Source of the DNA: Trema orientale
Taxonomy: Eukaryota; Streptophyta; Magnoliopsida; Rosales; Cannabaceae
Assembly: GCA_002914845.1 (NCBI GenBank)
Contig: JXTC01000063.1
Location: 242,153 to 306,152 of the forward strand
Reading direction: 5' to 3'
Length of the DNA: 64,000 nucleotides
The notes beneath the pieces were generated by a model. That model did no database searches and was not told where the DNA came from. It saw only the letters and a list, made by a program, of their open reading frames with translations. A program made the translations under genes and the position numbers. Shown one piece after another: positions 1-11,142 of this stretch. Each line of letters opens with the position of its first letter. Position 1 is the stretch's first letter.

Positions 1-99
1 ATTTTTAGAATAACGAATACAGGATTATTTTCTAGAAGTAACGCCCTGTAAAGAGAGAGTTAATAAATTTCCACTAGTAGTAGGTGGATAAGGAGGGCG

Positions 100-2483
100 T
101 TACAAAACAACCTGGCGAAACTATTTATAAAGAAGTTGATGAGATAAAAAAAATATATTAATTACTATTATATAACACCATATAAAGCTATGTGGAGATT
201 ATATGAATATCCTATATATCATAGAAATCCAGCAGTTCAAAGATTAACAGTTCATTTACCACATATGCAAAATACAATATTCCACTCAATCAACGTCTTG
301 ATAATATAATTAGACAACTAGGAATTCAAAAAACTACTCTAACAGTGTGGATGAAAATCAATAAACTCAGTATGAAAGCTAGAAAACTTTCATATACAGA
401 ATTCCCTACTAAATGGTTTTGGAATAGCAAAGATAAAATTTGGACACGTAGAAAATCCGAATACTCAATTGGTAGAACATTTTATATCCACCCAAATTCA
501 GGAGAACTATATTATCTAAAACTATTATTAAATCATCAAAAAGGTGTAACAAGTTTCGAATCAATATAAACAATTGATGGTATAACATACTCAACAAATC
601 GAGCAGCATGCAATGCATTAAGTTTATTAGGAGATGATAAAGAATGGAATGAATCAATATTAGAAACCTCATTTTGGTCAACATCACATCAATTGCGATA
701 ATTATTTACTATAATCTTATTATTTTGTAATGTAAATAATCCTACAACATTACTTCAAAATCATTGGAAACTTATGATAGAAGATACCTTACACAGAACA
801 AAAACTATGTTCAATAATCCAAATTTCCAAATCCTAGAAAATGAATTATACAATTATGTATTATATGAATTAGAAAAATAATTAAATTTAAATTCTTCAA
901 CTTTAACAAATTTTAATTTACCTTTACCAACAGGAACATTAATTGATAATTTAAATATTAAACTTTTGTGAGAAGAACTAGACTATGACATTAATAAATT
1001 AAAAGAGCAAAATAATATTTTAGAAAAAAAATTGAATAATGAACAACGCTATATTTATAAAGAAATTATATACTCATTGAATAATAAAAAAAAATTATTT
1101 TTTATTTATGGACATGGAGGGACTGGAAAAACTTATTTATGGAACACTATTAGCACAAAAATCAAATCAAATAATAAAATTATTTTAGCAGTTGCATAAT
1201 CTGGAATAGCCTCATTATTATTACCCAAAGGCAGAACCCCACATTTAAGATTTCGAATACCATTATTAACTAATAAATTTTTCACCTATTACACTAAAAA
1301 GGGAACCCAGGTAGCAAAATTAATTGAAAAAAAATCATTATTATTATGGAATGAAGCACCAGTGAATAATAAATACTGTTTCGAAGCTTTAGACAAAACA
1401 CTACAAGATTTAAATAATAATTTTGATCAACCTTTTGGTGGAATGACAATCATATTAGGCAGTGATTTCTGTCAAATTTTACTTGTTATACTTTACGGAA
1501 CAAAAGAAGACATAATAAATGCAAGTATAAATAATTCTTACTTATGGCCATATTTTGAGTTATTATCATTAACAGAAAATATGCGATTAAAAAATCCTAA
1601 GACCACAGAACAAGAAAAAAAAAAGAAATTTTACAATTCTCAGACTGGATATTAAATGTTGGAAACAGTACTGCAGAAGTAATAAAAGATCCAGAAAACG
1701 AAGATATAACATGGATTAAAATACTTGAAAAATATATAATAGAATATAAATCAAATCCAATTCAAAAAATTTTGAAATTAGTATATGAAGATTTCGAAAA
1801 AAAAAATGATAATATTGACTATATACAATACAGAGCAATAATAACACCAAAATGTAAAACATCAGATAAGGTAAATAAATATTTAATGTCTTTAATATCG
1901 ACTGAATCAAAGACTTATTACAGCTACGATACAATAATAGCTTCAACTGAAAATATTGACGAACTTAACTTATTATATCCCCCAAGAATTCTTGCATACC
2001 TTAAATTTTAATGGTATACTACCACATGAATTAAATCTTAAAGTTGGAACTCCAATAATGTTGTTACAAAATCTAAATCAATCAATAGGATTATGTAACA
2101 GAACATGACTTATAATTACACAACTAACAAATAGAATTATAGAAGGCCAAATTATAAATTTAAATAATGAAAATGAAAAAATATACATTCCAAGAATAGA
2201 AATGACTATAAATGAATCTAAATGGCAATTTACCCTAGAAAAACGACAATTTTCTATCAAAACCTATTATGCAATGACAATAAATAAAAGCCAAGGACAA
2301 TCATTAAATAAAGTAGGTATTTTTTTAGAAAATGAAGTATTTACACATGGTCAACTACATGTAGCTTTATCACGAGTAACAAATCCTAAAGGAGTATATA
2401 TATTAATAAACGAATCCATCAACAAATATCCCACTTATGTGAAAAATATAATTTATAAAGAAGTTTTACACAATATTATGTAA
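100..2483 (+). pseudogene. Helitron PIF1-like helicase region (decayed)
   Basis: This is the C-terminal half of a plant Helitron RepHel protein, which in intact elements unwinds DNA during rolling-circle transposition. Translated pieces match the usual order. A pre-helicase linker (about 150-960) includes peptides like RNPAVQRLTVHLP and GRTFYIHPNSGELYYLKLLL. The PIF1 domain opens near 1031 with NNEQRYIYKEI, and Walker A GHGGTGKT is at 1110-1133. Motif II follows near 1345, then TINKSQGQSL (about 2277) and HVALSRVTNPKG (2358 onward). Stop codons (for example at 569, 970 and 1198) and frame changes break it throughout. Motif II reads NEAP where the family has DEAP, so the metal-binding Asp is lost. 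No Rep endonuclease motif is present, so the element is truncated on the left or continues outside the window. The helicase assignment is firm; activity is very unlikely. Confidence 0.9.
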
Positions 2484-2641
2484 GGTTCCAAACTATATTA
2501 TTAATTAAAAATTATTAAAATATCAATTTTAGTTTAATTTATTTATATATATCTATTTACTTTATATATATATAATATTCAAATATTCTTAATATAATTT
2601 TCATTTCATTAAATTTTTGTACTTTGCAGTTGAAAAAAAAA
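2484..2641. other. AT-rich spacer between Helitron genes
   Basis: About 160 bases of AT-rich sequence separate the helicase stop from the first ATG of the RPA-like gene. It contains TATATA-type runs that could serve as a promoter, but nothing distinctive. Confidence 0.4.
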
Positions 2642-5045
2642 ATGGCAACACCAATACGAAGTCTTAAACCAAATGAAATTTATAGAGCAATTGAAGTCCG
2701 CATTAGTAAACTCTGGCAAAATAATGACTACACAACTGGACATTTATTCAGTCTTGATTGTGTTCTGTTTGATCACGAGATAACAAAAAAATATTAAATT
2801 ACCTTATGTTATACTTCCTAATAATCTAGTAGATATATATATATTTCAATAATTAATCTTATAAAATGTTATATAATACTAAAATACATTTTTAATAAAA
2901 TACAGTATGAAGCAATCCATGGAACGATCAAGGCTCAAGATGCATATCACATCTTACAACAAATAACTGAAGGAGAAGTATACAGAATCAGCAATTTCAA
3001 CGTAACACCAAATAAACCAAAATACAAGATCATTCCACACGCTGCAATGTTACAATTTGTCAGAACAACATTATTTGCTCTAATAACAAGCACAACAACA
3101 AACATTCTGATGCACAAATTTTATTTCACTGATTTTGATCAACTACCCTCACGAACAGATATTCACGATATCTTATCAGGTATCATTAATTATACTATTT
3201 TTCTCTTATTAATATTTACCAAAAATCATTTAACTTCTCTTACATTAATTTTTTCTCCTTTTATATCAGATATCATAGGAATGTTAATAGAAATACAAGA
3301 CTTAGAGCAAACAAATATCAAAGGAAAAATGACACTAAGACGGATGTTAATAATACAAAACATCAGGTAATTAATTTAGTCATAACTTAAATTCATATAT
3401 TAGAAACTAAAAAAATTTATGCTTAACTTTGATCATACCTTAACATCCTTTTATTATAATTACAGGAGTGAAAGGTTACAAATCACTTTATGGGGAGAAA
3501 TAGCAAAAAAAAATTAATACAGATATTGTACAAACTGTAGATGAACCAGTTATAATTATTTTTACTTCCATGACGATAAAACAATATTTAGGTAACTAAT
3601 AACACACTTTACATTTGTAAATAAAAATAGTAATATATTCTATCTACATATAAACTAACATAAATAACTATGTTAAACAGGGAATATATATGCTGCAAGT
3701 ACGAGAACAACAATATATTATATGAATATAGATACACCGGAGACTAATGCATTAAAAATAAGGCAATAACAACTCTTGACATTTTCTTAAATTATAAAAT
3801 AAAAAAAAGATATTTTATTTATCTTTACTAAATGTCATTGTTTCTTTGTCTTTCATAAATCTACTATTTAGATTTCAACACACAACACAGCATATCGAAT
3901 TCGTCCCAGTTCCTGTTCCAAGAGAAACACTACCGCCAAAACAACAGAAATTACAGAATAGGAGAACAATTGCAGAATTAAATCAGTTAAATCCCTTAAC
4001 TCAGCTGGTAAGTAAAACTATATTAAAATCAATAAAAATATCATTCAATACTATAGCGTATACTAATATCAAATTTTCCTTATTTTCAAGGAACGAAATT
4101 TACAATAAAAGCAACAATATTTAGATTCAAAATATAACAAGGTTGGTATTATAATTCTCGCCATCAACGTTCCAGATAAGTCCACGAAGCAGGAAGTGGA
4201 TGGTGGTACGACATGCATGGCCATCTCACATCAACTCCCGTTCCATGGTATATAATACAATCAACTAATCGATACTAATATTTTCTTAATTAATTCATTC
4301 ATAAAAAAAATAATATTTACTATCACCAATCATTCATTAAAATATTTATGTCTTTTTAAATACTAAATTCTTTTCTCATTTTGAAATTTCAATATGTATA
4401 AATTAAATACCAAAATCTAAGACGAAACGGGATTTAAAAATATAACAATATTTGGAAAAGCAGCTCAACTCCTAATCAAAAATCCATGTACAATATTGAC
4501 AATACAAGAAGGCTACACTGATCCAACAATATTGCCAACAATGATCGAACAATTATGCAGGCAAATAAAAATATTTCAAATTTATTTCAGAACGAGATGA
4601 GCTCTAATTGACACAATCGTGTCAAAAATATTTGATGATGATGATGAGGTAATGACATTATCACTTCCAGTACCACCAGCTGTCCCAGAAACAAAAACAA
4701 TGCCAACCATACCATTGGACCCAAAAACACCTGATCCAAAAAAAATTAAAGAAAGGTAAAAAAAAAAATACTACTAATTTATACTTAAATTAATAAAATA
4801 CAATATATAATCCATTATATAATTAATAATATAACTCTTTTTCCATTTCAGGTCAGAAGTAGTTTTAATAGAAACATCAAGAAAAAGAAAATCAACCAGG
4901 TAATAAATCTAATTAAATTCAAGCATAAATGCCTTTTAATTAGAAAAAAAACATATAATTTCTTTTATTTCCTATTCTAATTTTTCTTCTAACTTTTCTT
5001 TATTACAGCGAAAAGGAGCAAAAGTAGAAAGGAAAGCAAAAAACA
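2642..5045 (+). pseudogene. Helitron-associated RPA/OB-fold gene, spliced and degraded
   Basis: This resembles the replication protein A large-subunit genes that plant Helitrons often carry; RPA binds single-stranded DNA. The first exon starts at ATG 2642 (MATPIRSLKPNEIYRAIEVR). A second exon (about 2906-3180) gives YEAIHGTIKAQDAYHIL and FTDFDQLPSRTDIHDILSG, followed by a GT. Further exon-like blocks with AG/GT borders lie at about 3270-3367, 3467-3591, 3681-3763, 3872-4009 and 4091 onward. The block at 4137-4255 looks like the zinc-ribbon DNA-binding domain (WYYNS...GSGWWYDMHGHLTSTPVPWY), but expected cysteines are replaced by Arg or Tyr. The fourth block hits an in-frame stop after EIAKK, and later blocks are frameshifted. 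Position directly after the helicase supports the same Helitron. The family call is good; exon borders are approximate. Confidence 0.8.
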
Positions 5046-5049
5046 GAAA

Positions 5050-5300
5050 ATCAATCATCAATCGATATCAATGTAAAAAAAGTTTGCAACATTCTAAACA
5101 ATATTGTACTATATTTTAAACAAATATTATGCTATTATAAAAAATCACTACCTACTATAAATAATATAGTAAATATTTTATATAACTCTTTATACAATAT
5201 AACAATTCATCATGTCTGTTTTGCGGTTTTCCTAATTTTTGGGATTAATCCTAAGACATAGATTAGTGTTAATTAAGCACAAAAATTATTAACCTAAACT
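5050..5300. other. AT-rich stretch, possible Helitron 3' side
   Basis: There are no genes here. The 3' end of the Helitron should be a short hairpin followed by CTRR. I could not find an unambiguous one, so the element boundary is left open. Confidence 0.3.
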
Positions 5301-5603
5301 ACATGTCACTTGAATGCAAACTACACGTCACTCAAGTCCAAACTACACGCCGTTTTGAAAGGGCCCTCTACGTGTACAAGCTGCCCGACGTCTCTAGAAA
5401 GCTCCAGAACCTTCCAACTTGTGCTCAAAGAACTTGTAGCTCAAGTGCTTCAGGAGCAAGTTGCCCCACGCTTCTAGAAACTTCCGGAAGTGTCTAACTT
5501 AGATGCTAAGATTTCCATCTTCTTGTATATTAAGCAAACTTAGCTAATAAGATTTTGACATTACTTAGGGTCTAAGAAATCTTCTCTTACAAGGGAATTG
5601 TAG

Positions 5604-5618
5604 CCTATAAATAAGGCA
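5604..5618 (+). promoter_or_regulatory. TATA box (CTATAAATA)
   Basis: A canonical TATAAATA sits about 90 bases upstream of a long CT-rich leader, the classic arrangement of a plant RNA polymerase II core promoter. It belongs to the putative LTR/promoter block. Confidence 0.5.
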
Positions 5619-6031
5619 TAACCCCCCACATTTGTATAACAATTTTGAACCCATAAGCTTTCAATACAAATTCCTCTCATTTTCTCTCTTCAATTTTTCT
5701 CTCAACCGTGCTCTCTCTCTCCTTCTCTTTCTCTCATTCATCCGAAGCTCAAAGCTCCTCTCTCTCTTTTTATTCTTTTGTGCCTACCCGCAACCATCTT
5801 CAATACCACCACTACCATCTTTCATCTCTTTTCCAAGCCTCGGTTGTACTATCATCACTTTGTGGTTTTCATTATTACCATCTTATCTTCTTTCTTTTCC
5901 AATCCGTGGCTCTATACTATCCACACCACCATCAATTTCTGACTTGTGTACTTTAGTGATCTTTAGGTACTGAGCTACTCTCCACAATCTCGTGCTTGGC
6001 CTGCAGTATAAGTTCGAGGTTTCGTGCTCTC

Positions 6032-6061
6032 TATATTTATATATATATATATATATATATC
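6032..6061. repeat. (TA)n microsatellite
   Basis: An uninterrupted TA run follows TATATT. Length polymorphism is likely. Confidence 0.85.
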
Positions 6062-6522
6062 TGTCTTGTATCTTTATCTTGGTGAGTAATTCGTATTGCT
6101 GCTCTAAGTGCAATCAATTACTACGCTTCTCCTTCCCTGTGAAGTAATCTGTATTGCTGCCTTAAGTGCAATCGGTTGCTTTGCTCCCCTTTTAATTATT
6201 GTGCATATTTATTTAGTGATCTGTGTTGTTTTCCCTCACAATCGGTCACACCGCTTTATTTAAGTTTCAGCACTTTAATTTTAGTTATTTATTATTATTT
6301 CTGATAATACGGCTGGACTTACCGCCTAGTAATTCTAACCCCTCAATTAATTAAAACTGGCATATGGACGGTATCGCCTTCGTCAGTTTCTAACTATTTA
6401 TTTTTCTGCACTTTATTTGTGTTACTAATTTCTAGTTGACACCATGGTCGATTTATTCGCCTCCGTCAACTAGATTCCTTTATTATTATCGCATTATTAT
6501 ATTATTGTCGATCCATAAGCTA

Positions 6523-6790
6523 GTTATCCTTGCAACCGCCTACGTATAGGGACACCGTGGGAAGTGTCGTCCTTTATTGCGATCGGGACTTCGATACGTA
6601 GTGTCAGCGTTGTGATAACACTTACGCTATTATTACGCCATTATTATTATTATATTATTATTATAATATCGTAAGCACGTTATCCCTGCAACCGCTAACG
6701 TGGCAAGGACGCTGTGGGAAGTGTCGTTTTCTATATCGACCGTCCATCAGGACTTCGACACGTAGACAGTGTTATGATAACTCTTACACC
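6523..6790 (+). repeat. Diverged tandem duplication, offset about 156 bp
   Basis: Unit 1 starts at 6523 (GTTATCCTTGCAACCGC) and unit 2 at 6679 (GTTATCCCTGCAACCGC). Both continue through ACCGTGGGAAGTGTCGT or GCTGTGGGAAGTGTCGT, then GGGACTTCGATACGTAG or AGGACTTCGACACGTAG, and a GTTRTGATAAC motif. An ATT-rich run separates them. The duplication lies downstream of the putative LTR promoter. Confidence 0.75.
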
Positions 6791-6839
6791 TATACACTCA
6801 TTGTAATCTAACTATAATCCCAGATATTCTCTCCTTTGT

Positions 6840-7380
6840 TTTAATTAAGTACAGGTCATACTAATTAATCCAGAGCACAACTCTGATCCCAAACAATGTC
6901 TTATACACCATTTCACTACATTCCATATTTAATCTGTAGCAAACGCACGGGTTACACCACTCGTTAGTACTATTGCGCAGCATTCTTCATGTCAATTTGA
7001 ATAAGACTCTTTAAGCTTGAATTGCTTTATCATTGAGTTTCATTAGTTGTTTTTGTGTATGATTGATTGTGGAAAAAATAACTAAATAAACGGTATTTGG
7101 AAGAAAAAAAAATGAGGGAGAATTTTATGAAGATAAAAAATGAAATAAATTTATGCATTTTGAGACGACAGAATTATAACTTTTTTGGATAATGTTAGGT
7201 ATCCCAAATATTTCACCAAATTTTTAATATCAATACATGAGCCAAGTAAGTTGTCATTATTTAATTGGTAAATAATATTATTGTGATAAGTTTCAATATA
7301 CTAATTGAATTGTAACAACTCACTTAACATATGTAGTATATATAGTACTCCATACGATAAAGAAATAAATAGTCATCATC
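6840..7380. other. Intergenic, nothing recognised
   Basis: AT-rich sequence without coding potential, clear repeats or RNA genes that I can recognise. Confidence 0.4.
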
Positions 7381-7598
7381 GCCAAATACATGAGAAATTT
7401 TAAAATAGAGTTGAAGAAGAGTTCAAAGAGAGAAGAAAAAGAAAAAAAAAACAAAAACAAAAAGAAAAATACCGAAATGAGATAGGAGCAAAAGATGATA
7501 AAAAAGTAGTTGAAGGGGAAATAATGAGGAAAGAAATAAAATCAGTTCACACACAAAGCAAAAATAAAAAAGATGAAGTAAAATAATTTAATAATAGA

Positions 7599-7866
7599 AC
7601 AAAAGAAACAAATATGTTAAATAAAGAGATATTGAGAGAAACAGAACAACATTTTATAACACCCAATCCTAAGAGGAAGAAGGAAAGAAATGGAATCAGC
7701 TTACAGACAAAATTGAAATACAAAGAAACAAATATAACAACTTTATAACAAAACAAAAGAAAGAGACATGCTAAATAAAGGGACATTGAAAGAGACACAA
7801 CAGCATTTTACAACATCCAATGCAAAAAAAGAGAAATAAAGCACTCAGCGATGAAAACTCAAAATA
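7599..7866 (+). repeat. Tandem duplication, period about 153 bp
   Basis: AACAAAAGAAACAAATATG (7599 on) and AACAAAAGAAAGAGACATG (7752 on) begin two diverged copies. Both continue with TTAAATAAAG or CTAAATAAAG, ACATTTTATAACACCCAAT or GCATTTTACAACATCCAAT, and AAATGGAATCAGC or AAATAAAGCACTCAGC. Confidence 0.7.
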
Positions 7867-8539
7867 AACAGAGCATAGGAATTGACAATAGAATAATAAA
7901 TAGCCAAGTGTAAATGTAGCACAATTTAATAAGGCATTACAGTAGCACATAATATCTAATCCAACAGTGAAAAACATAAATATATCGATCACATAACAGC
8001 AACACAGAAATTAAGCATTAATTAGCAATTAACAATAGACAAAAATTAATAGAAAGAAGCAAAAACAGACAATGACAGATAACAAAGCATAATAAATACT
8101 AGTAATACCTAAAATACTTGCAGAGGAAGCCTTTAAAACCTACTTTCAGATAAGTACAGCTCACACAAATAACAAAGAAGAGTGTAGAGGAGCAGTAAAT
8201 ATGGTTAGCAGAGGGAATACTAAGTTTACAGTGCTGTAGGTAAGAGGAAAGTCAGAGAGAAGCAAAGTTTCAAGTGTATAGTAAAAACCAAGTAACAATG
8301 ACAAATATATAGAAAGCATTAAATGAACACTTAATTAAACAAGTGGCAGTATTTTAGAGAGACACGTGTGATAGTAGAAATATATTGAGAAAAATGAAGA
8401 AAAAAAATGAAAAACTTGTTAAGCACGATAGGGTGATGTCAGTAGACAACAGAAACAGGATATTATCTCCCTCTAATATCAGTAAATTTCCAAAAATATA
8501 ATAAAACAAAAAAATTTCTTATTTTTATACTATTATCAA

Positions 8540-9215
8540 TTTTTCTTTTTGCTATTTATCTTTTCTTTTTCTTTTTCTTTTGTTTTTTTATCCTTTTTTT
8601 TCCTAATTGAAGTAACTTAAAAAAACCGAGAGTATTAATTAGGTTTACAGTAAAAAAATCAGAAATCAGAAATGCAGAGGGACAGATCATTAGAGATTGA
8701 AACAGAGATCATCATTAAGATGGAAAAAATCTAAGACAGATAAGAAAATATCAAGACAAAGTAAGAAATGAAGACACTTCTGAGAGTATTTTAGTTTTTC
8801 TTTTTGCTATTTGTCCTTTTTCTTTTCTTTTTTTTTTTTCCCTAATCGGAATAACAGAAAAAAATCATAAAGAACATTAATGAAGTTTATAGTACACAAT
8901 CTGAAATCATAAATGCAGAAAGACAGATCATCACAGATTGAAACAGAAATCATCATTAAGATGGAAAAAATGCAAGACATATAAGAAAATGGGCGCGTCT
9001 ACAGTAGGGACGCCCCTACGTAGAGCCCTGTCTATTCACCGTTGGATGGGAATCTGTATATAAATAGATTCTCCACAAATTCTCGTTATTTTCCATAGAT
9101 TCCCATCCAACGATAATTAAAGCATGACCCTACGTAGGGACGCCCCTACCGTAGCCATCCCCTAAGAAAATATCAAGCAAAAGTAGAAATATGGAGAAAC
9201 TTCTGAGAATAATCT
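8540..9215 (+). repeat. Tandem duplication, period about 255 bp, second unit split by a MITE
   Basis: Unit A (about 8540-8794) and unit B (about 8795-9215) share TTTTTCTTTTTGCTATTT, then a CT/poly-T tract, then CAGAAATGCAGAGGGACAG or CATAAATGCAGAAAGACAG. They also share GATTGAAACAGAGATCATC, ATGGAAAAAATCTAAGACA or ATGGAAAAAATGCAAGACA, and CTTCTGAGA. Unit B contains the foldback element at 8991-9162. Unit A keeps the matching uninterrupted site (ATAAGAAAATATCAAG at about 8740). Confidence 0.85.
8991..9162. mobile_element. Foldback MITE copy 1 with 9-bp TSD (MULE-type)
   Basis: This 172-bp element starts GGGCGCGTCTACAGTAGG and ends CTACCGTAGCCATCCCC; the ends are imperfect inverted repeats. The inner arms also pair (CCGTTGGATGGGAATCT against AGATTCCCATCCAACG), so nearly the whole element folds back. 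It is flanked by exact 9-bp repeats TAAGAAAAT (8982-8990 and 9163-9171). Nine-base target duplications are typical of Mutator-like elements. It has no coding capacity. Confidence 0.9.
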
Positions 9216-10049
9216 ATAAAACTAAATACATGGATACAAAATACGTGCCAACTATTATATACGCAGACATATACCTATATACGTAAATATATTTTTTCCA
9301 CGCTTTATAATAGAAAATGAAACAACAAAAATACTACTGTATTAAAAAATAAACACTTAAATAACCAATGAAATAGTAGCAGGTATATACATAAAAGACC
9401 TAAGCATAATAATTCAAAAATAAAACCCGTATACACGGATCTAATCCCAAAACAAATCAGAAAGAAAAATATAATAGACTAACCCTAAAAAAATCACCGT
9501 CAAGCAATTCAGGGGCAAAATAGATCAAAAACAATAGCGATTATTTCATATATGAACACAGACAAAGATTTCATAGACAACAATCAGAGAAATAAAGAGA
9601 ATAAGACCAAAAGATCTCACAGAACAACAATAAGTTAAAAAAGAAAAAATACCCGATTAATAGAGAATAACAGAGTCGAACCCAGATCCATGCAACCAAG
9701 TCGAAATGGACAAAGAGAAGACCGGAAAATAGAAAGTCGAAAGGAAAAATGGGGAAAAAAATCGCAGATGACAAAACACAAAAAGAAGCTATCAGAAGGG
9801 GGAAAAAACTAAAAATTTTACATAAAGCATAAATAAAAAAAGCCATAACCTAAGAGACCATGAACCATATTAAAAATGCAAGGAAGAGAGTTGAAGAAAA
9901 AAAAAAAGAAGGGATGAAGAAGAACGAAGAGTAGAGAGAGAGAAAGAGAAAGATCGAGAAGATAGAATTAGAAGAGACGAAATTGATAGAATAGCCAGCA
10001 GAACAACCAAGGACTAAGACCCAGCGAAATTCCCAAAAAAATCCCACCT

Positions 10050-10266
10050 AAACCCATCGGCCATAACACCCACCCAAGCCCATTTTCGACAAATCAGTAA
10101 TCTGAAAATGACCAAAATAACCTTGTCCCCAAAATAACACCCAGGTCACACTGGAAGGACAAAAACATAAAATCACAATAACATAAAAAATGAAAAAAAA
10201 AGTCCAAAATCCCGGTTATTATTCTAAGCATAGTAAATCCGGGACAACTTTAGTATATATTATTAA
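10050..10266. other. Short intergenic stretch
   Basis: C-rich then A-rich sequence between the A-rich tract and MITE copy 2; nothing recognised. Confidence 0.4.
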
Positions 10267-10437
10267 GGGCGCGTCTACAGTAGGGGCGCTCCTACGTAGG
10301 GTCCTGTCTATTCACCGTTGGATGAGAATCTGTATATAAATAGATTCTCCACAGATTCCCGTTATCCCCCACAGATTCCCATCCAACGATAATTAAGGCA
10401 TGACCCTACGTAGGGACGCCCCTACCGGAGCCATCCC
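10267..10437. mobile_element. Foldback MITE copy 2 (same family)
   Basis: This 171-bp copy is very similar to the element at 8991-9162 by eye, with the same ends (GGGCGCGTCTACAGTAGG...GCCATCCC) and inner palindrome. The flanks TATTATTAA (left) and TATTAATAA (right) match at 7 of 9 positions, consistent with a decayed 9-bp duplication. Confidence 0.88.
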
Positions 10438-10870
10438 TATTAATAATGTTGCGCAATAGTACTACTTGAAGATACTTGTTAGTGTAACAGATCAACAATG
10501 AAATCTAAAAGCTAAACTTATTGTTAAAACTTTATCAAAGCAACACTAGTCTTGTCATGCTTCATGGTTTTGGGTCCAACTCGGTCCATAGTTCCTATTA
10601 TTGTTTTTTACGTTTAGCAATTTCTTAAATTGTTTTCATTTATAACAGTTTTTCCTTACAAAATTCCAAAAGTCCCCTGATTTTTCTCTATTTGGTTGAT
10701 GTTTGTTTAACAAACCTAACCTATTAAGTTAAAGACTAATCTAAGCTAGTCACACTTATGTAGTTGAATTTTAAAAACAAGGTTATTTTTGGAAGAAAAC
10801 TACTAAAACTACTGTGTTTGTAAAAGTAAAATAAAAAAACTGTTAAAAGCGTAAAATAGAAGTTGGGAAC
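10438..10870. other. Intergenic upstream of the small gene
   Basis: About 430 bases of AT-rich sequence without recognisable genes or elements. It is the natural distal promoter region of the gene that follows. Confidence 0.4.
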
Positions 10871-10872
10871 TG

Positions 10873-10962
10873 CTATATATGAAATAACCGGGCTGCTATT
10901 CAGTTAGCCCATTTATTTGGGCCCAAGAACGAACTCTGTTGTAGAGGCTTACCCTAAACCCT
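10873..10962 (+). promoter_or_regulatory. Core promoter: TATA-like box, TGGGCC element, telo-box
   Basis: CTATATATGA lies at 10873-10880, TTGGGCCCAAG at 10917-10927, and ACCCTAAACCCT at 10951-10962. TGGGCC/Y (site II) elements combined with an AAACCCTA telo-box typically mark plant housekeeping genes of translation, ribosome biogenesis or mitochondria. A CT-rich leader follows. The link to the downstream gene is inferred from spacing. Confidence 0.65.
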
Positions 10963-11142
10963 CCTCTGTCTCTCTCACTTCCATCGTTCAGACACCCGAC
11001 CTCGGTGTCCATCTCGACTCGTACACAGCCCCATCTCCACTGGTGCACCACTCGACCTAAACCTCAAGCTCCACGGCCACGCATCTCGACAGTCCACGGC
11101 CAAGCCTCAATCTTCTCGTCTCGTCTCGTCTAGTTCTACCAG

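Larger units (their letters stand above)
5300..6840 (+). mobile_element. Probable LTR/promoter-leader of a retroelement
   Basis: The stretch has the layout of a plant LTR followed by leader. It runs from GC-richer sequence through CCTATAAATAAGG (TATA box near 5607) and about 120 bases of pyrimidine-rich leader (CTCTCTCTCC, TTCTCTCTTC). Leader-like sequence with CACCGTGGGAAGTGTCG follows, which recalls the region after the primer-binding site of some Ty3-type elements. I did not find a convincing TG...CA boundary, a target-site duplication or a primer-binding site. It could instead be a host promoter and 5'UTR. The open frames here (5632-5973 and others) are pyrimidine-rich chance frames. Confidence 0.4.
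7380..10050 (-). other. A-rich (+ strand) tract; intron/leader-like on the - strand
   Basis: For about 2.7 kb the + strand is very rich in A and purines (GAAAGAAATAAA-type runs) and poor in T, apart from T-runs near 8540 and 8795. Read on the minus strand, the right end (about 10050 to 9850) looks like a plant 5'UTR: TTCTTCTTCATCCC, CTCTCTCTCTAC and GTTTAGGTGGG, followed by T-rich, intron-like sequence. I find no credible protein. The minus-strand frames at 7547-7992 and 9571-10047 are hydrophobic only because poly-T encodes Phe/Leu. It may be a noncoding transcript, an old first intron or retroelement leader DNA. Confidence 0.35.

Noticed and set aside
5632..5973. Ser/Leu/Phe-rich open frames in two phases
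   Set aside because: The CT-rich leader sequence yields such frames in any phase; no domain.
7547..7992. Hydrophobic minus-strand open frames resembling membrane proteins
   Set aside because: The hydrophobicity is produced by poly-T/A-rich sequence and a tandem duplication. There is no start context, domain or homology.
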